Shown here: positions 10,979 to 22,772 of the stretch, in pieces
Numbering within the stretch: position 1 is the first letter of the stretch
How the letters are laid out: the number at the start of each line of letters is the position of its first letter
Assembly: GCA_003833135.1 (NCBI GenBank)
Contig: QZLH01000015.1
Coordinates: 23,081-87,080 of the forward strand
Direction: 5' to 3'
Length of the DNA: 64,000 nucleotides
From: Oehlia diaphana
Lineage: Eukaryota; Glomeromycota; Glomeromycetes; Glomerales; Glomeraceae
The notes under the pieces: generated by a model
Seen by the model: only the letters and a program-made list of their open reading frames with translations
Databases searched by the model: none
What the model was told of the DNA's origin: nothing
Translations under genes and position numbers: made by a program

Positions 10979-12538
10979 ATGACCCCTCAATTAAATTTTG
11001 ATTGTCTGACTCGAATATTTAAGTTTATAATTGAAAAAGATGATGATTCATCATTATTATATTCTCCTTCTCTGGTGAATAAACTTTGGTGTCAAGCTGC
11101 TATTCCATTTTTATGGAGTAATCCATGGAAGTTTAATAGTAATAGGAATAATTTACAATGGAAACGTAACATACTTATTAAAACTTATCTTTCATGTTTA
11201 TATCAAGAATCAAGAGAAATTTTAATTAATAAAGATTTTTTTAAAGAATTATTCTTAATTTTAAGTGACCATTCATCATCTCAAGAAACGATAAAAACTA
11301 ACAAGGATGGTAAAAATTTACTTATTAATAATATCCAAAATCGTCCGACGTTTGTTTATCCTGAATTCTTACGTCATTTGAAGTTGAATTCTTTGGTCTA
11401 TGCCGTCAAATTTTGGTCTAAATCCAATCTTTCAGAATCTAATATTCAAACAGTTTATAAAAATACTCTTATAGAGATGATAAATTATCTTTTCAACAAA
11501 TCAACCTGTTTATTCACGTTAGATATTAGATATTGTGATGGTGAGAATTACCAAAGTTTACAAATTCTTGCAAATCTTTTGGATACTTCTAATGGAAACA
11601 TTAAAAGTCTTTTGGGACTTAAAACTTTTGAATATAATCCTGGAACAATACCGGAATTAGATCGAATTTTTAAATCACTCTCAATAACAAGTCATAAAAT
11701 TAAAAGAATACCTATTTATCCTGATATTGTGATTGATAATTTAACGAAACTTATCAAAGTTCAAAAAAATATATCAGAAGTTATAGTAACGAATGGTTCT
11801 TACGATCCTTACGATTGGGAAGAAAGTGATGTTATAAGTATAATTATTGAAAGAGCATATTCAATCACTCATTTAACATTAGAAGATATTTATTTTCCAC
11901 TTTCTTTTCTTTCATTATTTGTAAATTTGAAAGAATTATTTTTAAAATCAACTCATTTTAATGAACATTGGAATCCATTATCTGAAATTTTTTTACCAAA
12001 TTTACAAATGTTTCATTTTGAACCAAAAAATTCTGATATGAAATTAATTTCTAAATTTATATATAATAATCCTTATGAATTATTACAAATAAAAATAAAA
12101 TGTGAAACTATTGAAAATTCTTTTTTAACAAAAGATTTATTTATAACGATGACAAATTATTGTCAAAATCTTACAATTTATGAAGGTCCAATTATTTCAA
12201 ATGCAACGAAAGAATTAAAAGAATTTTTAAAATCTTGTAAAAATTTATTAATCTTACATTTATATTCAATCAATAATAATTTAAATTATGAAAATTTTGA
12301 TAATTTATTAAATGAAATTTCACAGATAATTCCAAAAAAGTTAAATACTTTAATAATTAGTGGAAGGTGGACAATTACTTCAAATTCTTTAGAAAATTTT
12401 TTAAAAAGTAGAGAATCTTTATCTTCAAAAAAGATCAGTTTTTATTGGGGTTCTCTGGTAAATTATGAAGGAAAATTTAGAAAAATCTGTAGTAAATATC
12501 GAAAGAAAGGAATTGTTGATAAGTACGGAGATTTTTAA
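10979..12538 (+). CDS. F-box protein with degenerate leucine-rich repeats, single exon
   Basis: The 519-aa product begins with an F-box-like segment (NFDCLTRIFKFII, then YSPSLVNKLWCQAAIPFLWS at about 25-47), typical of fungal F-box proteins that dock onto Skp1 in SCF ubiquitin ligases. The rest is rich in Leu/Ile/Asn with spaced LxxLxL-like units (LTHLTLEDIYFPLSFLS, NLKELFLKSTHF, NLLILHLYSI, LNTLIISGRW). This is consistent with a leucine-rich repeat substrate-binding region. The start ATG at 10979 places the F-box at the N-terminus as usual. A poly(A) stretch lies about 60 bp upstream. It shares the overall plan of the F-box gene at 49411-51095 but has no intron. Substrate unknown. Confidence 0.85.
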   Translation: MTPQLNFDCLTRIFKFIIEKDDDSSLLYSPSLVNKLWCQAAIPFLWSNPWKFNSNRNNLQWKRNILIKTYLSCLYQESREILINKDFFKELFLILSDHSSSQETIKTNKDGKNLLINNIQNRPTFVYPEFLRHLKLNSLVYAVKFWSKSNLSESNIQTVYKNTLIEMINYLFNKSTCLFTLDIRYCDGENYQSLQILANLLDTSNGNIKSLLGLKTFEYNPGTIPELDRIFKSLSITSHKIKRIPIYPDIVIDNLTKLIKVQKNISEVIVTNGSYDPYDWEESDVISIIIERAYSITHLTLEDIYFPLSFLSLFVNLKELFLKSTHFNEHWNPLSEIFLPNLQMFHFEPKNSDMKLISKFIYNNPYELLQIKIKCETIENSFLTKDLFITMTNYCQNLTIYEGPIISNATKELKEFLKSCKNLLILHLYSINNNLNYENFDNLLNEISQIIPKKLNTLIISGRWTITSNSLENFLKSRESLSSKKISFYWGSLVNYEGKFRKICSKYRKKGIVDKYGDF

Positions 12539-13349
12539 TTATAATCATTACACTTCATCTTCTTAAGCAATAAAAAAAAATTCTTATTATAACAACATTT
12601 AATATTTGTTACAACATTTGATATTTGATTACATTCATATAATTATAATTTTTTTCTTCGTTGAAAAAAAAATTTCTAGCCGAATTGGTTGAATTTGGCG
12701 GCACTACAAACTTCCCATACGGGACGAGCATCAGCGGCATTTCAAGAATATCCACGCTTCGCTCATCCTTAAAGCGATATTAAGTGTTACAAATTCCTGA
12801 GGAATATCTATAGGAATATTTCGTAGTTAAAAATAATTCCAAATCAGTTTATAAGAATTTCTCAATAACGTATGATCCTATTGATATGGGTAAAGATAGA
12901 AAATGAATTTCAGATTTAAATACAAAATAATTCTCGTAGTTTTAATTCTACTGAATTTATTTCGAGGCAAAAAGCCTAAAAAAAGTCTTATAATCAATAA
13001 ATATAGATTACGAAAAAATTAATAATTTATGATATAAATAATAAATGAATTTTTTTTTGTTTCTAACATTTTCTGTTACGCCATATTCTGCTAAAAGTTT
13101 CTTTCCATCAGCACCAGTGACTTATTGACCATTTGCTAATAACTTCTAATCTACCATATAAGATAGTATCGATAGTCTTAGCTTACTAATTATGGACAAA
13201 GAAATTCTAAAATGTCAATAATACTATAAGAAAGGTAATAATTCACCTAATATGAGAGAAGGACTATAGATCTGGGGCAAGATTATGATCAATGGAGTCA
13301 TCTATGAAGATTTCTAAATTTGTATAAAAAGATTCCAAATTCAAAATTA
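12539..13349. other. Intergenic
   Basis: The region lies between the convergent ends of the F-box gene and the next BTB-TLDc gene. A less AT-rich patch at about 12680-12780 could be a decayed coding or repeat fragment, but I could not identify it. Nothing else is supported. Confidence 0.4.
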
Positions 13350-14973
13350 TTAAAATACACTAAATACTTCATAATCCTCTATAATAAATGAATTTGTGTC
13401 AATTATCTTTTTTTTGTAATAACGATGATTATAATTTCCGTCAGGGAAAAATTGCAAATCTCCAAATCCAATTTTCCAGTCGAAAACAATTGCACGACTA
13501 AAGTTTTTAACTCGACTTAAAATGTACGAATCCATTTCAAGTTTATCAAAAGAAAATATGAAGGAATTACTAGTATATAACCAACACACATCATCGTCAA
13601 AATCATCATCACCACCATCATAAACAAAGCCATCATAATCACCAATATCACCATCGTCACCATAGTTATCATCATCGTCATCGTCTTCATTGTCATCATC
13701 GTCACCATTATTGTAAACAAAATCAATATTGGAATCGATATCAGTTAAATCAACGTCGAGATAAGAATCATCATCCCAATAGCTCCAAAGTTTTGGATTA
13801 TATCCGCCAATTATTTTATCTGATCCTCGTAGTTTGATTACAACTAGGGTATTTCTTTGTTTACAACATATGGACTCAAAATGATTCATATCTATTCCAT
13901 CACGGCTACCACGAAGTAAAAGTTCATAATTGTAAGTAGTACCTAATTTATGTGCAAATTTATTATCGTTCCTATCGATCCAATTTGCGATAATGTTTGC
14001 TTGTCTATAATTAATTATATTAGAATCATTTAACATTTTTGGTATTCTTTTTGATAATGAACCTGTTGGTGGAGGTATCCTCGAAGGAAGATTATAATTA
14101 ACTAATTTATTTAATATATTATCCGGTAAGAGATCTTTTAATGGCCAAATCTTATTCCAAAAATCATCACTAGACATTGTAAAAAATCTAATGTGTTCTA
14201 ATATTCCATGCAATCTATTTTTTAGTTCCTCATAATCATCTTGTGTTAATTCTGATATTTTTGAATTAATTTGAGGTTTTTGCTCCGTTCCCCATTTGAT
14301 AACGTAATTCCAAATTTCAATTTCTCCAAGCGCAAGCTCATCTTTCTTTATAATCGAAATCAATAAGGATTTATCAATCAAATTAAAATTATGTGATTCA
14401 AAAATTAATTCAACATTTTTACTAATCAACTCGTCACAATATTTTCGAATAAATTCTAACTCTACATTTTTGAAAGCTAAATTATAAACCTGCATAAAAT
14501 TATTTTGTATCCAACTAACTTTACTATAGATAATATTCTCTTGAATATGTTCAACTAATTCAAATATTTCTAATTCATCGGCAGCAATAAGGAGATCAAT
14601 AATATATTTTTCGTTGTTTTCTTCATCAAGTGAATAATCTCCAGTATAAAAATACCTACAAAAAAATAATATATATATATATATTATATATTGAATTTAT
14701 TATAAATTAAAAAAGAAAATATTTTTTTCGTAAAACTTACTTTAATATAATTTTAAAAGCATGTGGGTTAATATTTGGAATGATAACATTTTTAGTCCAT
14801 TTCTTTAATATTGTACTAAAATAATTTGACCTCTCTCTTAAAATAACCGAATGAGCATTAAATTTCTCAATATTATTACCTTTTCCTACAATTATTTTAA
14901 CGTCATAATTATTTGAATTATTGAAGAGTTTTGAAATATCTTGTATTAATAGTTTAGAATTGTCTATTGACAT
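13350..14973 (-). CDS. BTB-BACK-TLDc protein with an acidic insert inside TLDc, two exons
   Basis: Exons 14973-14741 and 14655-13350 give 512 aa, with the shared phase-2 intron (AA|GTAAGT...GTAG|GTATTT). BTB: DVKIIVGKGNN, FNAHSVILRERSNYF, YFYTGDYSL. BACK: MQVYNLAFKN, LISKNVELIF, LLISIIKKDE. TLDc: RGSRDGIDMNHF, KIIGGYNPKLW, NSFIFSF, IEDYEVF. At about residues 385-433, between the GGYNP turn and the SFIFSF strand, the protein has an Asp-rich insert (blocks such as NEDDDDDDNYGDDG) from an expanded GAT/GAC-rich tract that the paralogues lack. An upstream in-frame ATG at 15141 would add a hydrophobic stretch not shared by relatives, so I use the ATG at 14973. It is the closest relative of the gene at 8811-10294. 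Confidence 0.88.
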
Positions 14974-15718
14974 GATTTTTTGGGGGAAAGACCCCCAGAT
15001 CATGAAATTTATACCAATGATTGAAGTAACCCCCGAAAAATATAAGATCGGCAAGATTATAAACATCTTTTTCAGGGCCGGAATTACGAAAAACCGGCAC
15101 TGTTTAATAAAGGAAAGATTTACATAAATATTTTGACGCAAAGCTCAAATGTGACTTTTTTTTGTGTTTTTTCAGGGTCTTATTGTTAGCCTTTTTTTAG
15201 AAGTTCATTTACGTAATCTTAACTTCGTTTATAAAATTAGTCTTTATTGATGCACTTTTTGTGATGGTGCATTCCGCCCAATAAAATTAACAGTAAAATA
15301 ATTAGTCCGAAGTGTAACGAAGGACTATATAAGGGGATACAAATAATCCGGATGTCCGTCCGGCACGTGTCGTTGTATAACAATAAAACTTTAACCGCTT
15401 CTTAGTTTGTATTACAGAGTTATTACGCGACATAATTAAAAAATGTATTATGCTTGTATTCGTTGATATTAATTTAGACTTGGTACACTTTTTCTTCTGA
15501 TTTTGAATCTATAATTGAAGCACTTTTTATTCGAAGATTCCGCCCATAAACTGACCTCTAGTCATAATTCAGTTTACGTATCAATATGATACAAATATAT
15601 AATTGGGAGTACAAAAAAGTTAAATCAATACGAATATCGGACAAATTATGTAAAAAAAGTGACGTTTTTTATATGATTTAAAAATTATGCATTAACATAT
15701 AGTAAATATAGTAAATAT
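14974..15718. other. Intergenic
   Basis: 5' flank of the minus-strand BTB-TLDc gene. Two related segments, near 15250-15290 and 15510-15555, share gcactttttgtg/gcactttttatt and attccgccca words, suggesting an old duplication. A CACGTG site lies at 15364-15369. No gene is supported. Confidence 0.4.
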
Positions 15719-16456
15719 TAGTTGTGACAGACTTTTGAACCTTATGTAGTTACGTCATTTTTTTTTCAACATCCTGTCAGTAGCGTCACATTGTCTTATG
15801 ACGCCATAAATGACTTTTGCCATATGGATTTTTTTAGACTTTAGACTTTACATAAGCTTTTGACATAATTACTTTTAAATTTTTTAGGCTTTATGTAATA
15901 AACTTTTGATGTAAACTTAATATCAGATATACTTAATATAAATAATATAAACTTTTATTTTTTATTTTTTATTTTTATTTGAAAACTGCTTTTAAGTTTC
16001 GAAATTTAACATATCGACATATTCTACTACTATAATTTACAAATCCAATCTTTCAGGATGGAGAAAATGGATTGCGTGAAGAAACTAAATATACCTAATA
16101 CTAATAAAGAAGTTAATAATAATATGAAATTAATCCTATTGACATAGTTGATGATGTTTTAAATACTAGATTAGAGTGAATTGTTTACATGCTATCATTA
16201 TGATTTTATATCCTTCGTTTATATACTAGTAATAGTAAAATTGCATATTAGAAAAATGTTAAATAATGTTGTTAATTAAAAGAAGCAGTAACTGTTATTA
16301 TTTTTAATTATATATAAATAATAAAAAATATGTTAATTTATTTACAGTAATATTTTTATTTTGTTTTAATTATTTAATTATTTTTAATTACGTCATACGT
16401 CAAAACTACGTCCATGATGTTACGTCACTTGAGACCATCAAAAGTTTGCACCACTA
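15719..16456. mobile_element. Non-autonomous hAT-like element (probable)
   Basis: The left end reads TAGTTGTGACAGACTTTTGA and the inverse complement of the right end reads TAGTGGTGCAAACTTTTGA, imperfect terminal repeats of hAT style. Both ends carry ACGTCA-type motifs internally (near 15750, 15783, 16391, 16398 and 16432), possible subterminal binding sites. The flanks share only the word AAATAT, so an 8-bp target duplication is not clearly preserved. The interior is AT-rich and encodes nothing recognisable. Confidence 0.5.
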
Positions 16457-17503
16457 AATATGCTTTAATAGTTTATGACTATCGGGATTTTGTTTCAACC
16501 GGGATTTGGGTTTATAAGGATCTTGGTTCAGGATTGTAGACTATCAATAATATTATCGTTGTCGGTAAACCTACGTGACATGATATTTTCAATCACGATG
16601 AAAATTCCTTATCAAGGGATTACAATTATATACATATGAATTTAATACAGCAGCTGAAATCATTTTTAGACGAATGAATAAATTATATTATTAAAAAGTA
16701 TTAAAGTACCAACTACTGAATAATTAACGTTAAGGAAATTGATACCGGTTTCATATTTTCATTAATATAATATTGATTGTTACGTTGATAATAAGGTATC
16801 AATCAAAAATTTACAAATTTGTATTTATTGTAAGAAATTATAATAAATTTAATAAATTTGATTCGTACTTGATTATTAAGCATAAATATTATGATTAGGA
16901 AATATTACTATTATTATAAAGACATTAATGAAGTCTAAATTTGAATGCTATCCAATCAGCTAAATGAATTTACAACGTTTAGTATCAAATTTATAGGGAA
17001 TAATATTTTTTGTAATAGAATTCACTCCATAAGGCATTTATATAGTATTCTGCTCCAAATACAGTACATTAGGGCACAAACAAAGCTTCTATTTAATCGT
17101 TGGCAATAGCCAACCATTTCTAATATTTCTATTACAAACTAATAAATATTTCCAATTCCAACCCTAATAAATATTATTGGTTACATGTCCTAAATTTTTC
17201 GGAATAAAGCTAGGAAAATTATCATTTATCGGAGACTCGGAGTTTGTCCCAGAAAATTTTTATAGGGTAAATGATCGCATTTACATTTATTTCTGCGCGA
17301 TATACTGTACTACTATTTTTCTACAGTATCTTGCATGATAGGATGAAGTTGCAAATCAATTAAATTAATTAAATTAAAATAAATTATTGTTTATTGTCTA
17401 TCATTTGTTATCATCACAAATCGGAGAATTCTCCGAAAGTCTAATTTGTGCATATATAAGTTTTAAAGAATTTTATATTATATTTTGAATTTTTTTTTCA
17501 AAA
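16457..17503. other. Intergenic, upstream of a BTB-TLDc gene
   Basis: AT-rich, no gene supported. A poly(T) run lies immediately before the ATG at 17504. Confidence 0.45.
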
Positions 17504-19005
17504 ATGGCTACGCAATTTTTACCTCACTTGTCGCAAGACTTTACAAATCTTTTAGAAAGTAAAAAAAAACATGATGTTATAATTAAAGTTGATAAAAGTA
17601 ATAATGAGAAAACATTTTGCGTGCATTCAATTATTCTTGAAACGAGATCCGTTTATTTTGAAAACGTCTTTTCTAATAAACAATCTAGAAAAGAGAATAA
17701 TATTTTTATTTTAGAATTTCCTGATCTTTCCTCTGATATATTCAATATTTTAATCAGGTAATATACGAAATAATTCAATCATACATATTAATTAAATTAT
17801 TTATACACAATTAGTAATAAATATCTTTTTTAATAAGGTATATCTACGGTGGTATTATTAATCTTGATAATAAGAAAGCTTCTGATATTTTGAATCTTTT
17901 AACAGCTTGTGGAACATTCAAGCTTAAAGAATTATATGATTACGTTCAACAAAATCTAATTGAACACCATCACGATTGGCTCTTTCAAAATCTTTTTTTA
18001 GTTCAAAAAATCAGTTTTAAAAATTCTGATTTCACCAAATTACAAAATTATTGGACAACAACTATTTGCAAGCAACCTGAAATTCTATTCAATGCTACCG
18101 ATTTTACATCTGTAGATAAAGAAGCATTATTGTCGATTTGTAAAGAAGAAAATTCGTGCATGGAAGAAAATGAATTATGGGATCATATCATTCGTTGGGG
18201 TAAAGCTCAAAACACTGAATTATCAGAAGAAATTAATAACTGGACACCAAGTGACTTTAATGCTTTAAAGAAATCTTTAGAAGATTTTATACCTTATATT
18301 AGATTTTATGATTTCTCATCTGATGATTTTTGTTTCAAAATAACGCCTTATAGCGGAATTTTTCCTAATGATTTGTATCAGGATCTTTTAAAATATAATT
18401 TAGTATCGGATTGGCAACCAAAATTCAATAATCTTATATCAAGAAAAGCAATTTTGAATATTCCTAATATAACTATTGATTCTAAATTAATTAATGGTGA
18501 ACAGGCGGCATTAATTTCCTCATGGATTCAAGGAAATAATGAAAGCGAAATATCAAATAAATTTAGAAAAATCTATTATGAATTTAAATTACTTACACGT
18601 GGAAGTCGAGATGGATTTACAGGATCAATATTTCATAAAATGTGCGATAACAAAGGTCCCACAATTACTGTTATAAGATTAAAAGATGAAACGTCAATTC
18701 TTGGAGGTTACAATCCAATTAATTGGGATATTAATAAAGGTGAAAAATATGAAAAAATTACAGATAGTTTTATCTTCAATATTGATAATAAAGAAATAAT
18801 TTTATCTAGAATTCAAAATTATGACAATGCAATAAATCAATATGGTGGTGGACCAAATTTTAATGATTTACAATTAACTTGGACTTTTAATGTAGATAAT
18901 GGTGCTACATATAACAAAAAAGCATATAATAAAAAAATACATAATGAAGGAAGTTTTATCGTTAGTGAGTATGAAGTTTTTGGTATAACCAGAAAACGGC
19001 AGTAA
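17504..19005 (+). CDS. BTB-BACK-TLDc protein, two exons
   Basis: Exons 17504-17757 and 17838-19005 give 473 aa, joined at AG|GTAATA...AAG|GTATAT in phase 2. BTB: FLPHLSQDFTNLLES, DVIIKVDKSNN, FCVHSIILETRSVYF, YIYGGIINL. BACK at about 130-235: KLQNYWTTTICKQPEILF, LSICKEENSCMEENELWDH. TLDc from about 300: RGSRDGFTGSIFHKMCDNKG, SILGGYNPINW, DSFIFNI, VSEYEVFGI. It belongs to the same subfamily as the tandem cluster at 39980-48680 (shared FLPxLSxDxxxLLE start and FHKMCDNKGPTIT signature), although it sits 22 kb away. Its likely role is as an adaptor for cullin-3 with a TLDc module; the substrate is unknown. Confidence 0.92.
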
Positions 19006-19266
19006 ATCTCGTTTATATTATCAATAATATTAATATTTATTAAATAATATTTATTTCATGGATTCATAATAATACAGCATACAGCATATACAAAATATTA
19101 TTCTTAATAAATAATGAAAATAATTTTCATATTTAACATTTTAGCCGACAAATTATAGTAAGAAATCTTAAATTTTTTTTCGCCAACACTTGTATTTCAA
19201 TATTATATCACCACTTTCATTGGTAAAATTCATGTTATAAAAATTCATCATCATCATTATCACAAC
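19006..19266. other. Short intergenic region
   Basis: 3' flank of the BTB-TLDc gene, AT-rich. Nothing further is supported. Confidence 0.4.
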
Positions 19267-19449
19267 ATACATGGGGGTGAATTAGGTTCAAGTTATGCCG
19301 AAATATTACGCCACATTATAACCATACGACATACCGTTGTAATACTGATGTAATACTATTTTTATGTGATCTTCGAACAAAAATTTGGTGTAATATATTT
19401 CATCATTACGCCGCCTTAATGCTGAACTATCTGACACCCTCATGTATAC
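19267..19449. mobile_element. MITE with about 40-bp inverted ends and near-perfect 8-bp flanking duplication
   Basis: The left end ATACATGGGGGTGAATTAGG pairs imperfectly with the inverse complement of the right end (GTATACATGAGGGTGTCAG). Outside the ends, ATCACAAC (19259-19266) and TTCACAAC (19450-19457) match 7 of 8, consistent with an 8-bp target duplication of hAT type. Length is 183 bp with no coding capacity. Confidence 0.6.
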
Positions 19450-20779
19450 TTCACAACCGATAATATTTTTATAATTTCTCACCATCTGAATTGCCTGCCA
19501 CTAAAAAATAAAGATTATGACTAAAACCAATATTGTTTTCGCTGCGGTTGTGTTACTATAATGAATTTAGTCTCCCTTAATTTCTTATTAAAATCCTATT
19601 TTATTGAAGATGGAATAAACTGGAATTTAAACAATTGTGATTTGAATATTTCAATTAAGCATTAGTAGTTTAATAATACTATATATAATCTCAGAAAAAA
19701 TATTTTAATCATTAATTGATTTGCAGAAAAACTTTGGTCTCACTAATGATAATCGCGTTTCTGTTTAGAAACAATGATTAAACGAGGGCTTTCCCGGAAT
19801 TTGATTCTACAAGCTATTTAAAATGGTTCTTTAGTTCATTAGAAACAAATATAAAGTATTTCGCTAATATAAAATGAGAGTTGTAACGAAACTCTTGGAC
19901 ATAATCCGATCATAGTATTCGTAATTTTAATGTAGTGTATTATCGACAATAAAGTTTTATTAATTCAGCATATCGGATCTTTAAAAATAAAGTTTTATGT
20001 GAGCAACGTCAAAAATCTTTACTGAATAATGAAAAAACGCGTATAAATATGTGACATAAAAGTAGAACTATTTTCTTATTTTTTAAATCTAATAGCATAT
20101 TTATTTGTATTATATTTAAACAATTCATAACCATATTATGTACTAGTAAAAGCATATACAGTATATTAGAAGGCAATGATTAAAAAATTTATATGAAAAA
20201 ATAGGAGCTGGGTATGATAAAGTTTTCTTTCTTGGTTGCATCGCATTGTTTAGTTTAATGTTTCAAAAATTTTAACCCATTATATCGAGTATATCCTTTT
20301 TTTAGAATTATATGAAAAATCGTGATATTTGACCATGCAAACCTTTCAGTCATCTCCATCTGTCATTATCACCGGAACAGAAATCAGCAAAAAAAAATCG
20401 ACATAGACGATGTTTGAAACTCACTTTTATTACTTCTATTGTATATTTGTGTGTCTTTTAATCATACATTAATTAAATTTAAATTAGTTTTTTAATAAAA
20501 TTGAATTATTTTTAAAAAAAAAGTATGATTAGCTCGTTAAAAAGAAGAGACGTTTACAGCATGAAAAAAAATCGAGAATGTAAAAAGGATCCAGAGCAAT
20601 GATCATTGGGTAAAATTGCACACTGATTATCCAAGCATGATTTCTTTATTATAGAACGATGCGATGTAATTTATATTTAAAAAGCTGACTACTCGATTGC
20701 CACTCCAGGCACGTGTATTAGGGATATTCATGATACGCATTAATAATAAATGAAACGAAACTTATTTTTTTTTTTTTTT
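19450..20779. other. Intergenic
   Basis: No frame or repeat I can support. A CACGTG site lies at 20710-20715. Confidence 0.4.
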
Positions 20780-21433
20780 TGATAAGTTTCAAACAAACTT
20801 TCAAAGCTTTTTATACATAAAGTTTCGAAAAACTTTTTGTAATTTTTTTAAGAGTTTTGAATCTTCGAAACTTATTTATTTAAATTTTTTTTATACATAA
20901 AGTTTAATAGTTTCAAACTAAAAAATGGAAACTGTAGAATGAAAGTCATCCGATAATATTGTTGCAGCTTGAAGAATAGGCGTTTTATATATACTTTATA
21001 ATTTTTTTTTAGCACTATAGTAAAGTTTCGAACTTTCGAAACTTATTTTTAGAAACTTTTTTATACATGAAGTTTCGAATTGAAAATGTCAATGTTGCTG
21101 TAATGGGAACTGTTGTCTTGTGAAATTGCTACTTTGTAAATTCGTTGCTATGTCGTATACGTTATTAACTTTACTTTACAGAATGTGGGAAAAAGGTGAG
21201 TAAAATCTCGAACTTTTTATTTGTTTTTTTTTTAAAGGAAGCGTTGACTGACCAACGTTTCTTTAATTTTTTTGTAGGTTTCTTCCAATTTCATACGGAA
21301 TCATAAGTGCTGGTAAAGTTTCGTAACTTTGGAATTTTATTTTCTAACTTTTATTTAAAGAAATATAAACTAATGTTTCTTTCCTTTTGTATCTTTTTGT
21401 AGGTTTTGGACTTTTGAGTGAATTGGGAGACGG
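20780..21433 (+). repeat. Iterated TTTATACATAAAGTTTCGAA repeat and tandem intron-like units
   Basis: Three diverged copies of TTTTTATACATAAAGTTT begin near 20808, 20886 and 21057, each next to GTTTCGAA-type palindromes. Downstream, two units of about 118 bp at 21196-21433 each read as a donor-like GTGAGT or GTAAAG, a T-rich stretch with AACGTTTCTTT or AATGTTTCTTT, an acceptor TTTTTGTAG, then 30-35 bp before the next donor. This may be a decayed gene with tandemly repeated tiny exons, or a satellite that happens to carry splice-like words. No long frame exists. Confidence 0.4.
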
Positions 21434-21880
21434 TAAGTTTCGCAATATCTGTGAATTTTAGTTTTTCGCGTTCTGATTTTATGTCCTAGTTTAAATATAT
21501 ATGATTTTTGGAGCATTTCAATTCGTACTAATAAACGATGTGGTTATTATAGTTTGAGTACGGATTCTATTTTTTTTTTCTTTGTATCATGTAACGATAA
21601 ATTAGTGAACGTAAGGCAAATATTGCCATCTTAATAAAATTAAATCAGTTGCAGTATCGCTACGCCACTAATTTAGATTTACTGTAATCAAATATTTTGT
21701 GCTGCTTTCGTAAAGACTGACCAATACGTTCGGTCAAATTAAAATGTTAATATCCGCTTGTCATTAACAAAAAATTTTTTTAAAGATATTACGACATGTT
21801 CTTTAGTAAAATTATAAATGGTTTTATAATAATTAATGTCAATATACAATATAATAAAATTCTCATAGTAAAGAAGTTCA

Positions 21881-21942
21881 TCCGCATTGGTCCCAGTGGT
21901 TATGATTTCGCGCTTTCACCGCGACGGCCGACCCAATGCGGA
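21881..21942 (+). pseudogene. tRNA-Glu(UUC)-like sequence lacking the T arm
   Basis: The acceptor strands TCCGCAT and ATGCGGA pair over seven bases. The D arm contains the typical CAGTGGTTA loop. The anticodon arm is a perfect five-pair stem TCGCG/CGCGA around CTTTCAC, giving anticodon UUC. After a normal CGGCC variable segment, the expected T arm with its GGTTCGATTCC-type B box is replaced by about six bases. Total length is about 62 instead of 72-73. A T run starts about eight bases downstream. It is probably a tRNA-Glu gene with an internal 10-base deletion and hence no functional B box; a T-armless tRNA is less likely in a nuclear genome. Confidence 0.65.
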
Positions 21943-22559
21943 AAATAGGATTTTTTTTTTTTTGAATTGCATAGGAAAACTTTGGGAGAAAAAAAGGTAA
22001 GCGACACCAGGAAATTTTCCGTATAGAAAAATTTCTAATCAGGGTCAAAATCTAAGACAGTAATTATCGCTTTCATAATAAAATCATCAATGTGTCATGG
22101 AAATACGTGAGAATTTATAATGAATGGGAAACAAGCCACAGTGTACGAGCAACTTGCTTACTATAGCAGAAAGTTCTTTGCAAGTAGAGTGTAGGGTAAT
22201 TACACATTGTAATCTACATGATGTAGAAGTCTGGTCAGCATAATTGCCATATATATATTCTCGTACTTTGTTTCATTAAAATGGTTTGCTCCATTTTTTC
22301 TCATTAGTTAACTTGTTTTAGCGACATAGTAATCATCTAAGAAAAAAATACTAGCAAAAAAAATTAGCACGATGCAGTAAAAATGCACCTAAAAGTATAT
22401 ATCTTTATCATCAAGTGGAACATGGAATAAAGAGTGGAAATTTTTATGCAGTAACTGGGCAACTCTTAAGCAGAATATTAGTAACACAATATCAAGTAAT
22501 TAAAACCGTTTTATTCATCACTTGGTTGTAGTACATTCGAATCCCAATCTTCACCAACT

Positions 22560-22772
22560 AACTATTTCAAAACAACAAAACAACTAGGTCGTAAAATCAA
22601 AAAATCCAAAATGCAACTATCCACGTTTATACCCCAGAAAGGTTGTCAGTTGTCAAGAATGTCATGAAGCTGCAGACACTAATCCACATGTCATTACATA
22701 TATCAAACACGCGAATGCCATCCATTCTACTCTAATACATCACAAACTTCTATTAATTAATATTTTTAGATA
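22560..22772 (+). pseudogene. Degenerate coding fragment with a CxxC...H zinc-knuckle-like motif
   Basis: From about 22622 a frame encodes RLYPRKVVSCQECHEAADTN followed by PHVITYIKHANAIHS and ends at TAG near 22770. The CQECH and NPHV spacing resembles short zinc-binding ends of retroelement or transposase proteins. No intact upstream frame is visible. Identity is uncertain; it may be the end of a decayed LINE-like ORF. Confidence 0.25.

Noticed and set aside
13517..13726. Met/Thr-rich frame on the minus strand
   Set aside because: It is the out-of-frame reading of the GAT/GAC tract that encodes the acidic insert of the BTB-TLDc gene.
5385..16456. A single 11-kb hAT element carrying the kinase, BTB-TLDc and F-box genes as cargo
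   Set aside because: The ends at 5385 and 16456 are inverted and similar, but the flanking 8 bp (ATACAAAC and AATATGCT) do not match, and a closer left end exists at 15719.
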